From a virus, in the IMG/VR virus record IMGVR_UViG_3300010354_006220, positions 1 through 22,642 of that record: DNA of 22,642 bases; one strand, 5' to 3'. The notes under the pieces were generated by a model. It did not search any database and was not told where the DNA came from. It saw only the letters and a list, made by a program, of their open reading frames with translations. Position 1 is the stretch's first letter. Every line of letters begins with the position of its first letter. Shown here piece by piece: positions 13,111-20,349 of this stretch. The translations under genes and the position numbers were made by a program.

Positions 13111-15813
13111 ATGGCAATTATACAGATTTCTAAGATTCAGCAGAGATCAGGCGATTTAGTCGATCTACCCCAACTTGATACAGCAGAATTTGGCTTTGCA
13201 GAGGATGCAAAACGCCTTTTCATAGGTAAAGAAAATCCAAATGAGAACATAGAAGTTTTAACTTCCTATTCTGAGATAGCATTTAGTCAACTACAAGGTA
13301 GTGTAGGTAATCTTGATATAAGTCCAGTTACTATTGAAGATGGTCAAGTATTAGCATATAACGGAACAGATTGGGTTAATAGAGGGGGTAATGCTGGTGG
13401 ATTACTTACTTTTGGTGATGTTAGTAACGTTAAAATAGATGGTGGTGCTATTGGATACGTATTAGAAACTGACGGCACCGGTAACCTCAGTTGGACTCCA
13501 AAGTCAACAATAATCGCATTTATTGAAAATATTACAGTTGGTAATGGTGCTGCTGGTAATTTAACCACAGTAACTACAACACAAGATAATTTCTTTACTG
13601 AAGGCGCACAAATTACAGTAACCAATGTTCCTGGCATATCAGGAAGCATAGCAGATTTAGTTAATGCAAATACCTATTATGTTGATGTTATTACTTCAAA
13701 TACATTTGCTTTATGTACATCTGCTGGCACTCCACCAAGTGGTAATTTAGATGCTACAGGATATACAATATTCCCATATACATCGGTAACGGATACAACC
13801 GCTGGGTTAAATGAAATTACTGTTGGAAACAGTAATCCATTTGCTACAGATTACACTGTAAAATTTTTAGGAAATGTGTCTGGTACAGGTTTGAACAATG
13901 ATACCACTTACTACGTATATTCTATTCCTAGTGCAACTACTATTAAAGTATCTACATCAGATGATGGTAACGTATCAAACATAGTATCACTTGTAAACAA
14001 AACAGGTTTAACTGCAAATGTTTATGCGACCGGCGGTCGTATGGTATCTATTGTTGGTGGTTCAGGTTCTGCAGGTGCAGGTGGCTCAACTAACTCAGTA
14101 CAATACAATGTTAGTGGTGTACTTGCTGGAGACGGCAATTTAACTTATAATCCTGTATCAAAATTGTTTACGGTCACTAATGGTAATATCAATACAGGTA
14201 ATGTTAACGCTACTGGTAAAGTTGTAGCAAGTCAACTTGAATCAAATGTTGGCAATGGAACTGCCCCGTTGATTGTTTCTTCATTTACTAGAGTTCCTAA
14301 TTTAAGTGTGGCTTATGCCAACGTTTCAGATTTTGGTGTGGTGACTACTACAGGATCAGGTAATTATTATCCAGTATTTGTAAATGGTAGCACTACAGGA
14401 AATTATGCATTAGGCTCTAATTCAGCCTTTACATTTAATGCAGCAACAGGAGCATTAAGTGCTACATTATTGACAGGTACACTAACTACAGCAGCACAAC
14501 CTAACGTCACAAGTTTTGGTAATGCAACAACTATTACTGCTGCAGGTAATTTAAATCCAAGCGCCAACGTTACATATAATTTAGGTAATAATACTAATCG
14601 TTGGAATGACTTATATCTGTCAGGCAGCACTATATTCTTAGGTGCTCAAACTATAGGTGCTAATAGCACACATGTTTCAATTTCTGGAATACTTAGTGCT
14701 AATGTAAGTGGTGCTGCAACTACGGCTAATACTGTAGTTAACAATGCACAACCTAACATTACATCTGTAGGAACATTAACATCACTAGCAGTTACAGGTA
14801 ATGTTACAGCAGGAAATTTAGCTGGCGCAAATTTAGTAAGCGCAAATTTCTTAACTGGCACATTAACGACCGCTGCACAACCAAATATTACTAGTGTTGG
14901 TACACTAACATCATTGTCAGTAACCGGTACTCTAAGTGCTGGAAACATGATTGTAAATCCAGGTAGTTTTCAAGGAAGTGGCAACGGTATATTTAATTTA
15001 AACGCAAGCAACTTATCAACGGGTACTGTTCCTGCTGCTCGATTAAGTGGTATTTACACAATAGATATCATAGGTTATGCAAGTACTGTTACAACAGCAG
15101 CACAACCAAATATAACAAGTGTTGGTACATTAACTTCATTAGCAGTAACAGGAAACATTACTGCTGGTAACGTTTATGCAAATAGTGGCACGATTGGTGC
15201 AAGTTTATTGACTGGTACATTGACAACGGCTGCACAACCTAACATTACTAGTGTTGGTACTCTAACAAGTTTAGCAGTTACTGGTAATGTAACTTCTGGT
15301 AACGTTTATGCAAACAGCGGAACAATTGGTGCAGGAACAATATTAACTACAGTGTTGACAACTGGTGCTAACACTACAGCAGGCACTATAACAGGAAATT
15401 GGTCATTAAGTGCTGGATCACAACTAACAGCAACTTATGCTGACTTGGCAGAATATTATGCAGGCGATCAAAATTATATTCCAGGCACAGTATTAGAATT
15501 TGGTGGTGATAAGGAAGTAACTTTAGCAGGTATAGAAAGTAATAAATTAGCGGGTGTTGTTTCTAGTGATCCTGCTTATGTTATGAATGGTGATATTAAA
15601 GCCGAGCATCCAATCATAGTTGCGTTGATAGGTCGTGTCCCAGTTCGTGTAACTGGTCATGTAAGCAAAGGTGATATGCTTGTTAGTGCAGGAAACGGAT
15701 TAGCCAAATCATCAATCTTAACACCTAAGATAGGAACAGTAATTGGCAAGGCTATTGAAAATAAATGGACAGACGGGGAAGGTGTTGTTGAAGTAATGGT
15801 AGGAAGATTATAA
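13111..15813 (+). CDS. tail fibre / receptor-binding structural protein with repeats
   Basis: The largest gene, 900 aa. Residues 1-60 (MAIIQISKIQQRSG...LPQLDTAEFGFAEDAKRLFIG) match the N-terminal anchor of many phage fibre proteins. Residues 60-450 are Gly/Asn/Thr-rich beta structure. Five repeats of the AAQPN(I/V)TS type, begun at residues 461, 545, 588, 663 and 707, form a shaft. The C-terminus from about 775 (DLAEYYAGDQNYIPGTVLEF, KLAGVVSSDPAYVMN, then EGVVEVMVGRL) is a widely shared fibre-tip domain, probably involved in trimer closure or receptor contact. Repeats are conserved at protein level with synonymous changes. It is transcribed from a late motif and overlaps the leftward glycosyltransferase-like gene by 6 bp. 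Host recognition is inferred. Confidence 0.85.
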   Translation: MAIIQISKIQQRSGDLVDLPQLDTAEFGFAEDAKRLFIGKENPNENIEVLTSYSEIAFSQLQGSVGNLDISPVTIEDGQVLAYNGTDWVNRGGNAGGLLTFGDVSNVKIDGGAIGYVLETDGTGNLSWTPKSTIIAFIENITVGNGAAGNLTTVTTTQDNFFTEGAQITVTNVPGISGSIADLVNANTYYVDVITSNTFALCTSAGTPPSGNLDATGYTIFPYTSVTDTTAGLNEITVGNSNPFATDYTVKFLGNVSGTGLNNDTTYYVYSIPSATTIKVSTSDDGNVSNIVSLVNKTGLTANVYATGGRMVSIVGGSGSAGAGGSTNSVQYNVSGVLAGDGNLTYNPVSKLFTVTNGNINTGNVNATGKVVASQLESNVGNGTAPLIVSSFTRVPNLSVAYANVSDFGVVTTTGSGNYYPVFVNGSTTGNYALGSNSAFTFNAATGALSATLLTGTLTTAAQPNVTSFGNATTITAAGNLNPSANVTYNLGNNTNRWNDLYLSGSTIFLGAQTIGANSTHVSISGILSANVSGAATTANTVVNNAQPNITSVGTLTSLAVTGNVTAGNLAGANLVSANFLTGTLTTAAQPNITSVGTLTSLSVTGTLSAGNMIVNPGSFQGSGNGIFNLNASNLSTGTVPAARLSGIYTIDIIGYASTVTTAAQPNITSVGTLTSLAVTGNITAGNVYANSGTIGASLLTGTLTTAAQPNITSVGTLTSLAVTGNVTSGNVYANSGTIGAGTILTTVLTTGANTTAGTITGNWSLSAGSQLTATYADLAEYYAGDQNYIPGTVLEFGGDKEVTLAGIESNKLAGVVSSDPAYVMNGDIKAEHPIIVALIGRVPVRVTGHVSKGDMLVSAGNGLAKSSILTPKIGTVIGKAIENKWTDGEGVVEVMVGRL
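14464..15345 (+). repeat. coding repeats of the tail fibre shaft
   Basis: Five imperfect copies encode TTAAQPNITSVGTLTSLAVTGN-like units. Their AAQPN/NAQPN codons lie near 14491, 14743, 14872, 15097 and 15229. Copy 1 is divergent (FGNATTITAAGN). Copies 4 and 5 share a YANSGTIGA spacer. Third-base differences show old, selected repeats. Confidence 0.85.
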
Positions 15814-16761
15814 AATACTTGTTTTGTGCGCCAACTCAATTAATCGTTTTCTATTGTGTTCTAGTTTAGGTAGCATGTCTAGATATATTTTATAAATTTC
15901 GTCTTTGGTTTTTGTTTTAAGGTCTAACAATATATTAATAGCATCATCTATACTATTGTATTTTATATCAAATAAATCATTTGTATTATAAAAACCCTGA
16001 GCAGTTAGCACTGACTGTAAATTCGTATGACCAATAATAATAAATGGTCTTAAACCAATTATAGGTTTCCAAGTTTTTTCGGTAATATGCCAAGGATCCT
16101 GATATTCTGTTTCTGTTACTAATACACAAAATGAATTATTCCATATGTCTAAATTGCCTAAACTTGTCAAATCTTCTGGACGTGAAAAACGTTTATCTTC
16201 ATTAATTAAATCTTGATCAGTATGTCCACTTAAGTTGTCTATTTGTAAAAAAATGCCTTTGTTATAGGTTAGCCATCCACTTTCAAATAAATCATTTTCT
16301 ATAATTTTACTTACTAGTTCATGTCGATGTAATTTAGGTTTACGGTTATATGATAAGAAATTATATTTAAAGTCATTGTTTAATTTTACGTTATGATTTT
16401 TATTATTATCATAAATCCATTGTGGCATCCAACTATTCCAGTGGTTAGGTCCAAACCCCACAAAAGAATGCGTAAACCCTTTAGATATTATATAATTATG
16501 AAAGTTTCCTTTATACATCCATTGAATACCATCAATTGATGCAGATAACCATATTTTTGTATCAGTTGGGCTATATCTATCTAGAATTTCATACAAATTA
16601 TCTTCTTCAGCGTTTAACCAAGTACAATTAATCAATACATTATTATCATAGGTGCTTTTTACTTTTATCTCAGACTCTAAATTTGATAGCCACTGTAATT
16701 CTCTATCTGCTACATCTGTATGAGCAGTGTATTTTCTACCATAAGTTTTTAAAAAAGGCAT
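15808..16761 (-). CDS. glycosyltransferase-like protein
   Basis: A 317-aa leftward protein. FLSYNRKPKLHRHELV (135-150) and CVLVTETEYQ followed by HITEKTWKPIIGLRPF (225-240) resemble the nucleotide-sugar-binding half of fucosyltransferase/exostosin-type glycosyltransferases, where a conserved ITEKxxKPIxxxxPF block is diagnostic. The GH244 TNLQSVLTAQGF segment that follows is also family-like. No signal peptide or membrane segment is seen. The 3' end overlaps the tail fibre gene by 6 bp, and a TGTAAATA late motif lies 4 nt upstream of the ATG, so it is a late gene. A role in modifying the fibre or virion glycans is an inference from position; a host-envelope target is also possible. Confidence 0.72.
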   Translation of the reverse strand: MPFLKTYGRKYTAHTDVADRELQWLSNLESEIKVKSTYDNNVLINCTWLNAEEDNLYEILDRYSPTDTKIWLSASIDGIQWMYKGNFHNYIISKGFTHSFVGFGPNHWNSWMPQWIYDNNKNHNVKLNNDFKYNFLSYNRKPKLHRHELVSKIIENDLFESGWLTYNKGIFLQIDNLSGHTDQDLINEDKRFSRPEDLTSLGNLDIWNNSFCVLVTETEYQDPWHITEKTWKPIIGLRPFIIIGHTNLQSVLTAQGFYNTNDLFDIKYNSIDDAINILLDLKTKTKDEIYKIYLDMLPKLEHNRKRLIELAHKTSIL

Positions 16762-16765
16762 TAAC

Positions 16766-16773
16766 TATTTACA
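16766..16773 (-). promoter_or_regulatory. T4-type late promoter motif (minus), 4 nt from start
   Basis: TGTAAATA on the minus strand, separated from the glycosyltransferase-like ATG by 4 nt. It has the same octamer and spacing as before 9213. Confidence 0.55.
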
Positions 16774-16792
16774 GAAAAAAGAGCGCAAAATA

Positions 16793-16800
16793 GATAAATA
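16793..16800 (+). promoter_or_regulatory. T4-type late promoter motif, distal copy
   Basis: GATAAATA within TAGATAAATA at 16791-16800. It is the first of a tandem pair 24 bp apart. Transcripts from here would carry a leader of about 24 nt. Confidence 0.5.
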
Positions 16801-16816
16801 TTTAAGCAATCAATTA

Positions 16817-16824
16817 GATAAATA
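16817..16824 (+). promoter_or_regulatory. T4-type late promoter motif, 5 nt from start
   Basis: Second copy of TAGATAAATA (16815-16824); only ATATT separates it from the ATG at 16830. A transcript starting at the usual distance would be leaderless. Confidence 0.5.
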
Positions 16825-16829
16825 ATATT

Positions 16830-17099
16830 ATGGCAGCAGCAATTTACACTCCAAGCGGATCAAGTCAGCAAACAACAGCATCAAATACTGAAAAAGTCCG
16901 TATATCAACGACAAGCAGCGCAATCGCTGTATCAGTTGGAACCAATCCTACTGCTAACTTAACTGCTTGCGAAATTATTCCTGCCAATACAGTAAACAAT
17001 AGTTTTATTGTAGGTGAAGGTAATAAGATTGCTTATATTGCTGTGAGCGGTACTGGAATATTCTCAGTCACAGAACTTGGCGCGCCAGTAGGCGAATAA
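16830..17099 (+). CDS. small virion-like protein
   Basis: An 89-aa Ala/Thr/Ser/Asn-rich protein beginning MAAAIYTPSGSSQQTTASNT, with short beta-type segments (VRISTTSSAIAVSVGTNP, NNSFIVGEGNKIAYIAVSG, GIFSVTELG). The composition and the two tandem late promoter motifs fit an abundant virion protein, such as a decoration or fibre component. It has one Cys (Cys47) and no catalytic motif. The gene has no Shine-Dalgarno between the nearer late motif and the start. It is followed by a late motif and structured leader for the next structural gene. No homologue is recognised with certainty. Confidence 0.7.
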   Translation: MAAAIYTPSGSSQQTTASNTEKVRISTTSSAIAVSVGTNPTANLTACEIIPANTVNNSFIVGEGNKIAYIAVSGTGIFSVTELGAPVGE

Positions 17100-17127
17100 T
17101 TCCTCGCGTAAAAAATAAGCATTTTTT

Positions 17128-17135
17128 GATAAATA
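17128..17135 (+). promoter_or_regulatory. T4-type late promoter motif
   Basis: GATAAATA in the 120-bp gap before 17220. It predicts a leader of about 80 nt, the longest in the window. Confidence 0.55.
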
Positions 17136-17140
17136 TATTA

Positions 17141-17219
17141 TACCAATGACGTTGTTGTTATTGGTTTATGCGGTCCCCGCCGCGTATCGGCTAGAACCCG
17201 AAACTATAGGAGAAAAACA
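17141..17219 (+). promoter_or_regulatory. structured GC-rich 5' leader
   Basis: The leader of the virion gene at 17220 contains two adjacent hairpins. The first pairs 17167-17173 with 17180-17186 (TATGCGG/CCGCGTA, one wobble, loop TCCCCG). The second pairs 17187-17190 with 17198-17201 (TCGG/CCGA, loop CTAGAAC). TAGGAG at 17207-17212 is a strong Shine-Dalgarno 7 nt before the ATG. The GC-rich block stands out from the AT-rich surroundings. It may stabilise the message or regulate translation. Confidence 0.45.
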
Positions 17220-18230
17220 ATGGGTCGTCCACTTAAAATCGCAAAAGCGCAAGCAGTCATTACTATCACAAATACCAATGGTACTAGTGAATTAGTAACA
17301 ACTAATGCAAATTTCACAAATCTAGGTATCATTGCAGGTATGCCATTTATTGTTGCAAGCAACATTGGTAACTTAATTGCAGGTACTACGTATTACATTC
17401 TGCAAGTTGTAAATGCAGGCAACAATAGCACATTCTATGTGTCTGAATATCAGTTGTCAGCAAATCCAACGTACACTAAATTTAATTTAAGTACAGCAGC
17501 AGGTACGGTAGCAGCATCAGTAGGAGTTGTTGATGCATATTTCAACAATCCAAACGGTGGCGCAGGTTATCCAGCAACTAATGCTAATACATATAGTGTA
17601 GTTGGTGGAAACACAGCAATCTATGGTAAGCAAGTATTATGCCGTGTAGCAATCGCTCAAAACGGTGTTGGTACAATTACTGTAGCAGATGATAGCCCAA
17701 ACATCAACGGTGTAGGTACTGATTTTGCTAATACATTAGCAGATGGAATGTCAGTGGCAACAACTGATGGTGTATTCTTAGGTATTGTTGACGATATCGC
17801 AAATGCTAATGCAACATTCGCTACATTCGCAGCAAACGCAGCAGCCAATGTAACTGATAGCGCATTTGAATTTGCACAAAACGAAGCAGGCTTCATCGTT
17901 CGTCAGAAGGGTAAGCAGAAGTATCTAGTACAAGGTACTACAAGCGGATTAGTAGGTCCATGCTATACAGCAAATCTTGCTAACGCAGCATTGTATCCTG
18001 GTACTATGAATATTGTTGGTACATATGCAAACGCAGCAACAGTCAAAGTTCAATCATTGAGCGATCATACTGCTGAACTCTTTACATCAACATCAGGTGT
18101 AACTGCGGATCCAAATAATACTGCAAACATCAATAATACTTCACCAGCATATAGCACATTTAACAGTGCAGCAGTTGCAAACGCAGCAGCAGGTATGCCG
18201 TATCCATTAGTTACTATTAGTAACGCTTAA
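17220..18230 (+). CDS. virion structural protein
   Basis: A 336-aa Ala/Asn/Thr-rich protein starting MGRPLKIAKAQAVITITN. It contains mixed beta segments (AGTTYYILQVVNAGNNSTFYV), a small GxGTDF repeat-like motif (GVGTITVADDSPNINGVGTDF) and FIVRQKGKQKYLVQGTTS in the C-terminal half. No Trp is seen and there are only two Cys. A long structured leader, a late promoter and the best Shine-Dalgarno in the window imply high-level late synthesis. The composition is that of a tail or capsid-associated structural protein, and the KGKQKYLV type of segment recurs in marine phage virion proteins. The T4 equivalent cannot be assigned. The holin-like gene follows after 12 nt. Confidence 0.7.
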   Translation: MGRPLKIAKAQAVITITNTNGTSELVTTNANFTNLGIIAGMPFIVASNIGNLIAGTTYYILQVVNAGNNSTFYVSEYQLSANPTYTKFNLSTAAGTVAASVGVVDAYFNNPNGGAGYPATNANTYSVVGGNTAIYGKQVLCRVAIAQNGVGTITVADDSPNINGVGTDFANTLADGMSVATTDGVFLGIVDDIANANATFATFAANAAANVTDSAFEFAQNEAGFIVRQKGKQKYLVQGTTSGLVGPCYTANLANAALYPGTMNIVGTYANAATVKVQSLSDHTAELFTSTSGVTADPNNTANINNTSPAYSTFNSAAVANAAAGMPYPLVTISNA

Positions 18231-18242
18231 TAGGAAACAACA

Positions 18243-18557
18243 ATGCCAGCAACAGTACGTAAACTTAAACAAACTGAAACTGACATTGCGGTGCTTCAGG
18301 TTCAGGTCGCCAACCTCGATGAAAAGATTGACGACCTGAAATCTGATTTAACGGAAATAAAAGAAAGTTTAAAACAAAATGCCCAGCGTAATTCTGATAT
18401 GCTGGAAGAATTTAAGAAAGAAAATGCTGAACAACATAATGAACTAGCAGAAAAAGTAAGTTCATTAGAACGTTGGCGTTGGATGTTAATGGGAGCAGCA
18501 GCACTAGCAGGTGCACTAGGCTGGTCAGGCATTCAAAATATTTTTACTCAGCAGTAA
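18243..18557 (+). CDS. XhlA-like coiled-coil membrane protein (possible lysis protein)
   Basis: A 104-aa protein with a long coiled coil (about 13-76; LQVQVANLDEKIDDLKSDL and later EFKKENAEQHNELAEKVSSL) followed by a single membrane segment (about 79-99; WRWMLMGAAALAGALGWSGI). This order, with a short polar C-terminus, is that of the XhlA / haemolysin-type holin-associated proteins that work with a holin and an endolysin. No endolysin gene lies in the window, so a lysis role is inference; a virion-membrane or tail-associated role is possible. A Shine-Dalgarno-like TAGGAAA precedes the ATG. The 3' end overlaps the convergent Nudix gene by 14 bp. Confidence 0.7.
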   Translation: MPATVRKLKQTETDIAVLQVQVANLDEKIDDLKSDLTEIKESLKQNAQRNSDMLEEFKKENAEQHNELAEKVSSLERWRWMLMGAAALAGALGWSGIQNIFTQQ

Positions 18558-18951
18558 GAATATCTAATTTTTCTTGAACCACATCAATATTAACTGTTGA
18601 AAATAGTCCAGGATGTAGTGGGCGAGGATATTGTCCATCACCTACCCAAGCATAACCACAATGTTCGTCATTCAATAAAGGAATAAATTCAGAGTCAACA
18701 CTACAAAAAAAAGTATGATATGTAAATGTTTGATTGACAAATTTTTGTATAGGAATTAATTTAGCATCAATAGGAAAATATCCTATTTCTTCTTTACACT
18801 CTCTTTCCAAACCCTCTAATAAAAATTCATCTTTTTCTAACTTACCGCCTGGTATACTCCAACTGAAATTTTTACTATCATTTCTTAACAGGTACAAGAA
18901 ACGTTTTGTATTGTTAGAATAAAAGAATATGCCTGCGCTGGTATTTGTCAT
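18544..18951 (-). CDS. Nudix hydrolase (MutT-like)
   Basis: A 135-aa protein with a complete Nudix box from Gly36 to Gly57: GKLEKDE, then FLLEGLE, then RECKEEIG, giving Glu42, Arg50, Glu51, Glu54 and Glu55. The strand before it, SWSIPGGKLE, is typical. Nudix enzymes hydrolyse nucleoside diphosphates linked to another group, such as dNTPs, NADH, ADP-ribose or RNA caps. Nothing here fixes the substrate; a Trp-rich C-terminal part (GYAWVGDGQYPRPLHPG) is family-variable. It is read leftward from the unit downstream of the gp15-like gene (24 nt gap). It probably cleans nucleotide pools or alters a nucleotide signal during infection. Confidence 0.88.
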   Translation of the reverse strand: MTNTSAGIFFYSNNTKRFLYLLRNDSKNFSWSIPGGKLEKDEFLLEGLERECKEEIGYFPIDAKLIPIQKFVNQTFTYHTFFCSVDSEFIPLLNDEHCGYAWVGDGQYPRPLHPGLFSTVNIDVVQEKLDILTAE

Positions 18952-18975
18952 TTGTTTATTTTACTATGAAGTGTA

Positions 18976-20340
18976 CTAAATGACAATACTGTAATCGCCT
19001 TCTCCGTACCATCCTTCATATGATTTTACCCAAACACCATCAGTAAATCGATATTGGACATTTGTTTTTAAATTAGTCACAAACTCAATATTTGTATTTT
19101 CACTTGCATCAAATGCTACTATCCAGTTTGTACCGTTATATTGTATAATGTCATTGGCTTCAGCAACAAGATTTCCCCATGCAATAGTAGAGTTACCCTC
19201 ACTGCCAATGTTTTCTACAATCAAATATCTTTGTCCTGTAACAGGTCCAACTAATCCTGCATTAGGTCCATTTAATAATGGATTTATAATTGCGTTCACC
19301 GGACTTAATGTGTTTTGTGGGAGGGTGTCTGGGTCAATGTTGTAAATTAGTAATCTTTCATCTAATGGATCAACAACAATAGTGCCTACAATGTCATGGT
19401 CTATAAACGGATTTTGCAACCAAATTTGTGATACACCTGGTCTATACGCACCATACATATTAAGTAAACTTGGCCAGTATAATGATGTGTCAGGTGGCGA
19501 AGGTAAATCTAAATCAAAATTAGGTGGTGTAAAGGCTGTTCCATTAGGACATAACTGTAAAGTATTATTTAATAATAATACCTTATACCCGTAAGGACTA
19601 ATTTTTTGTCTTGTACCTAATAATAGATCATCATCTGAAATATCCTGTAATGCTGTGCCTTTATAAATGCTGGCAATAATTTTTTCGATGACGCCCATTT
19701 TCTTTAGTTTAGCACTTGTGCTAATCCATATAGGCATGTAAAATTTCCAACTTAATACGTCTATAGGATTTCCAGTGCCTTGAGGGATACTACGACTACT
19801 GAAAGTTAATCCATCTTGGTATACTACACTTAGTGAAGTCCAGTCAATAAAATTATCTGTGCTTTGTATTTCTAAACTTGGATTAAAAAGTGTTCCTAAT
19901 TGTTCAATTAATTCTAATTTTTGATTATAATTTGTAGTCCAAATATCAACCTGTACACGTAGTGTATATGGCACAGGCATCAATCTTTCAATAGTAAATG
20001 CTTGTCCCTGCACTGTTTCATATTCACCACTAGTTTGATTAAAAGCACGTTGTCTAACTTGCATTTTATCTACAAAGGTAGGAACTTGTGTCCTTTTCTG
20101 ATCATATTCTACTCCAGTGATATAATATGTTATCATTGGAGCACTAGGTAAATTACTTGCACTATTATTTGCTACTACAGTCGCCGCTTGCCTACTTTGA
20201 TCGCCGTACATAATTGGTACACGCACATATATAGGATTTCCATTAGGATCTTTACCTTTAGTGACGTACCAATTGCTAAAAATTTTCGCAAACTGTAGTA
20301 AAAATCTGCGTATTTGATTATCGTAAAAAAACTGTGCCAT
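18976..20340 (-). CDS. gp15-like tail sheath stabiliser / completion protein, extended
   Basis: A 454-aa protein whose first 230 residues resemble T4 gp15: FFYDNQIRRFLLQFAKIFSN, then YVRVPIMYGDQSRQ (39-52), then LRVQVDIWTTNYNQKLELIEQLG, then LSWKFYMPIWIS. In T4, gp15 caps the tail sheath and joins the tail to the head. The gene follows the gp14-like gene after 9 nt on the same strand, the T4 14-15 order, which supports the call. T4 gp15 is about 272 aa. This one has an extra C-terminal region: a linker at 240-350, then GQRYLIVENIGSEGNSTIAW and WIVAFDASENTNIEF, a small beta domain like the fibre-type DUF2793 modules. No Shine-Dalgarno better than AAGAG is seen. Confidence 0.75.
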   Translation of the reverse strand: MAQFFYDNQIRRFLLQFAKIFSNWYVTKGKDPNGNPIYVRVPIMYGDQSRQAATVVANNSASNLPSAPMITYYITGVEYDQKRTQVPTFVDKMQVRQRAFNQTSGEYETVQGQAFTIERLMPVPYTLRVQVDIWTTNYNQKLELIEQLGTLFNPSLEIQSTDNFIDWTSLSVVYQDGLTFSSRSIPQGTGNPIDVLSWKFYMPIWISTSAKLKKMGVIEKIIASIYKGTALQDISDDDLLLGTRQKISPYGYKVLLLNNTLQLCPNGTAFTPPNFDLDLPSPPDTSLYWPSLLNMYGAYRPGVSQIWLQNPFIDHDIVGTIVVDPLDERLLIYNIDPDTLPQNTLSPVNAIINPLLNGPNAGLVGPVTGQRYLIVENIGSEGNSTIAWGNLVAEANDIIQYNGTNWIVAFDASENTNIEFVTNLKTNVQYRFTDGVWVKSYEGWYGEGDYSIVI

Positions 20341-20349
20341 GAATATCTC

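Noticed and set aside
14646-14948. Open minus-strand frames opposite the tail fibre repeats
   Set aside because: They arise from the repeat's base composition, and the Val/Pro/Ala-rich translations have no recognisable domain.
14464-15345. Repeats considered as a CRISPR-like or phase-variable array
   Set aside because: Units vary at synonymous sites and preserve the reading frame; there are no uniform spacers. They are protein repeats.
17093-17117. Weak GCGA/TCGC hairpin at the end of the small virion gene followed by A-rich DNA
   Set aside because: The stem is only 4 bp and the following tract is A, not T, so a terminator is not supported.
17141-17219. Leader considered as a tRNA or tRNA-like gene
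   Set aside because: No acceptor stem, T-loop GGTTCRANTC or CCA end can be fitted; only two short hairpins are present.
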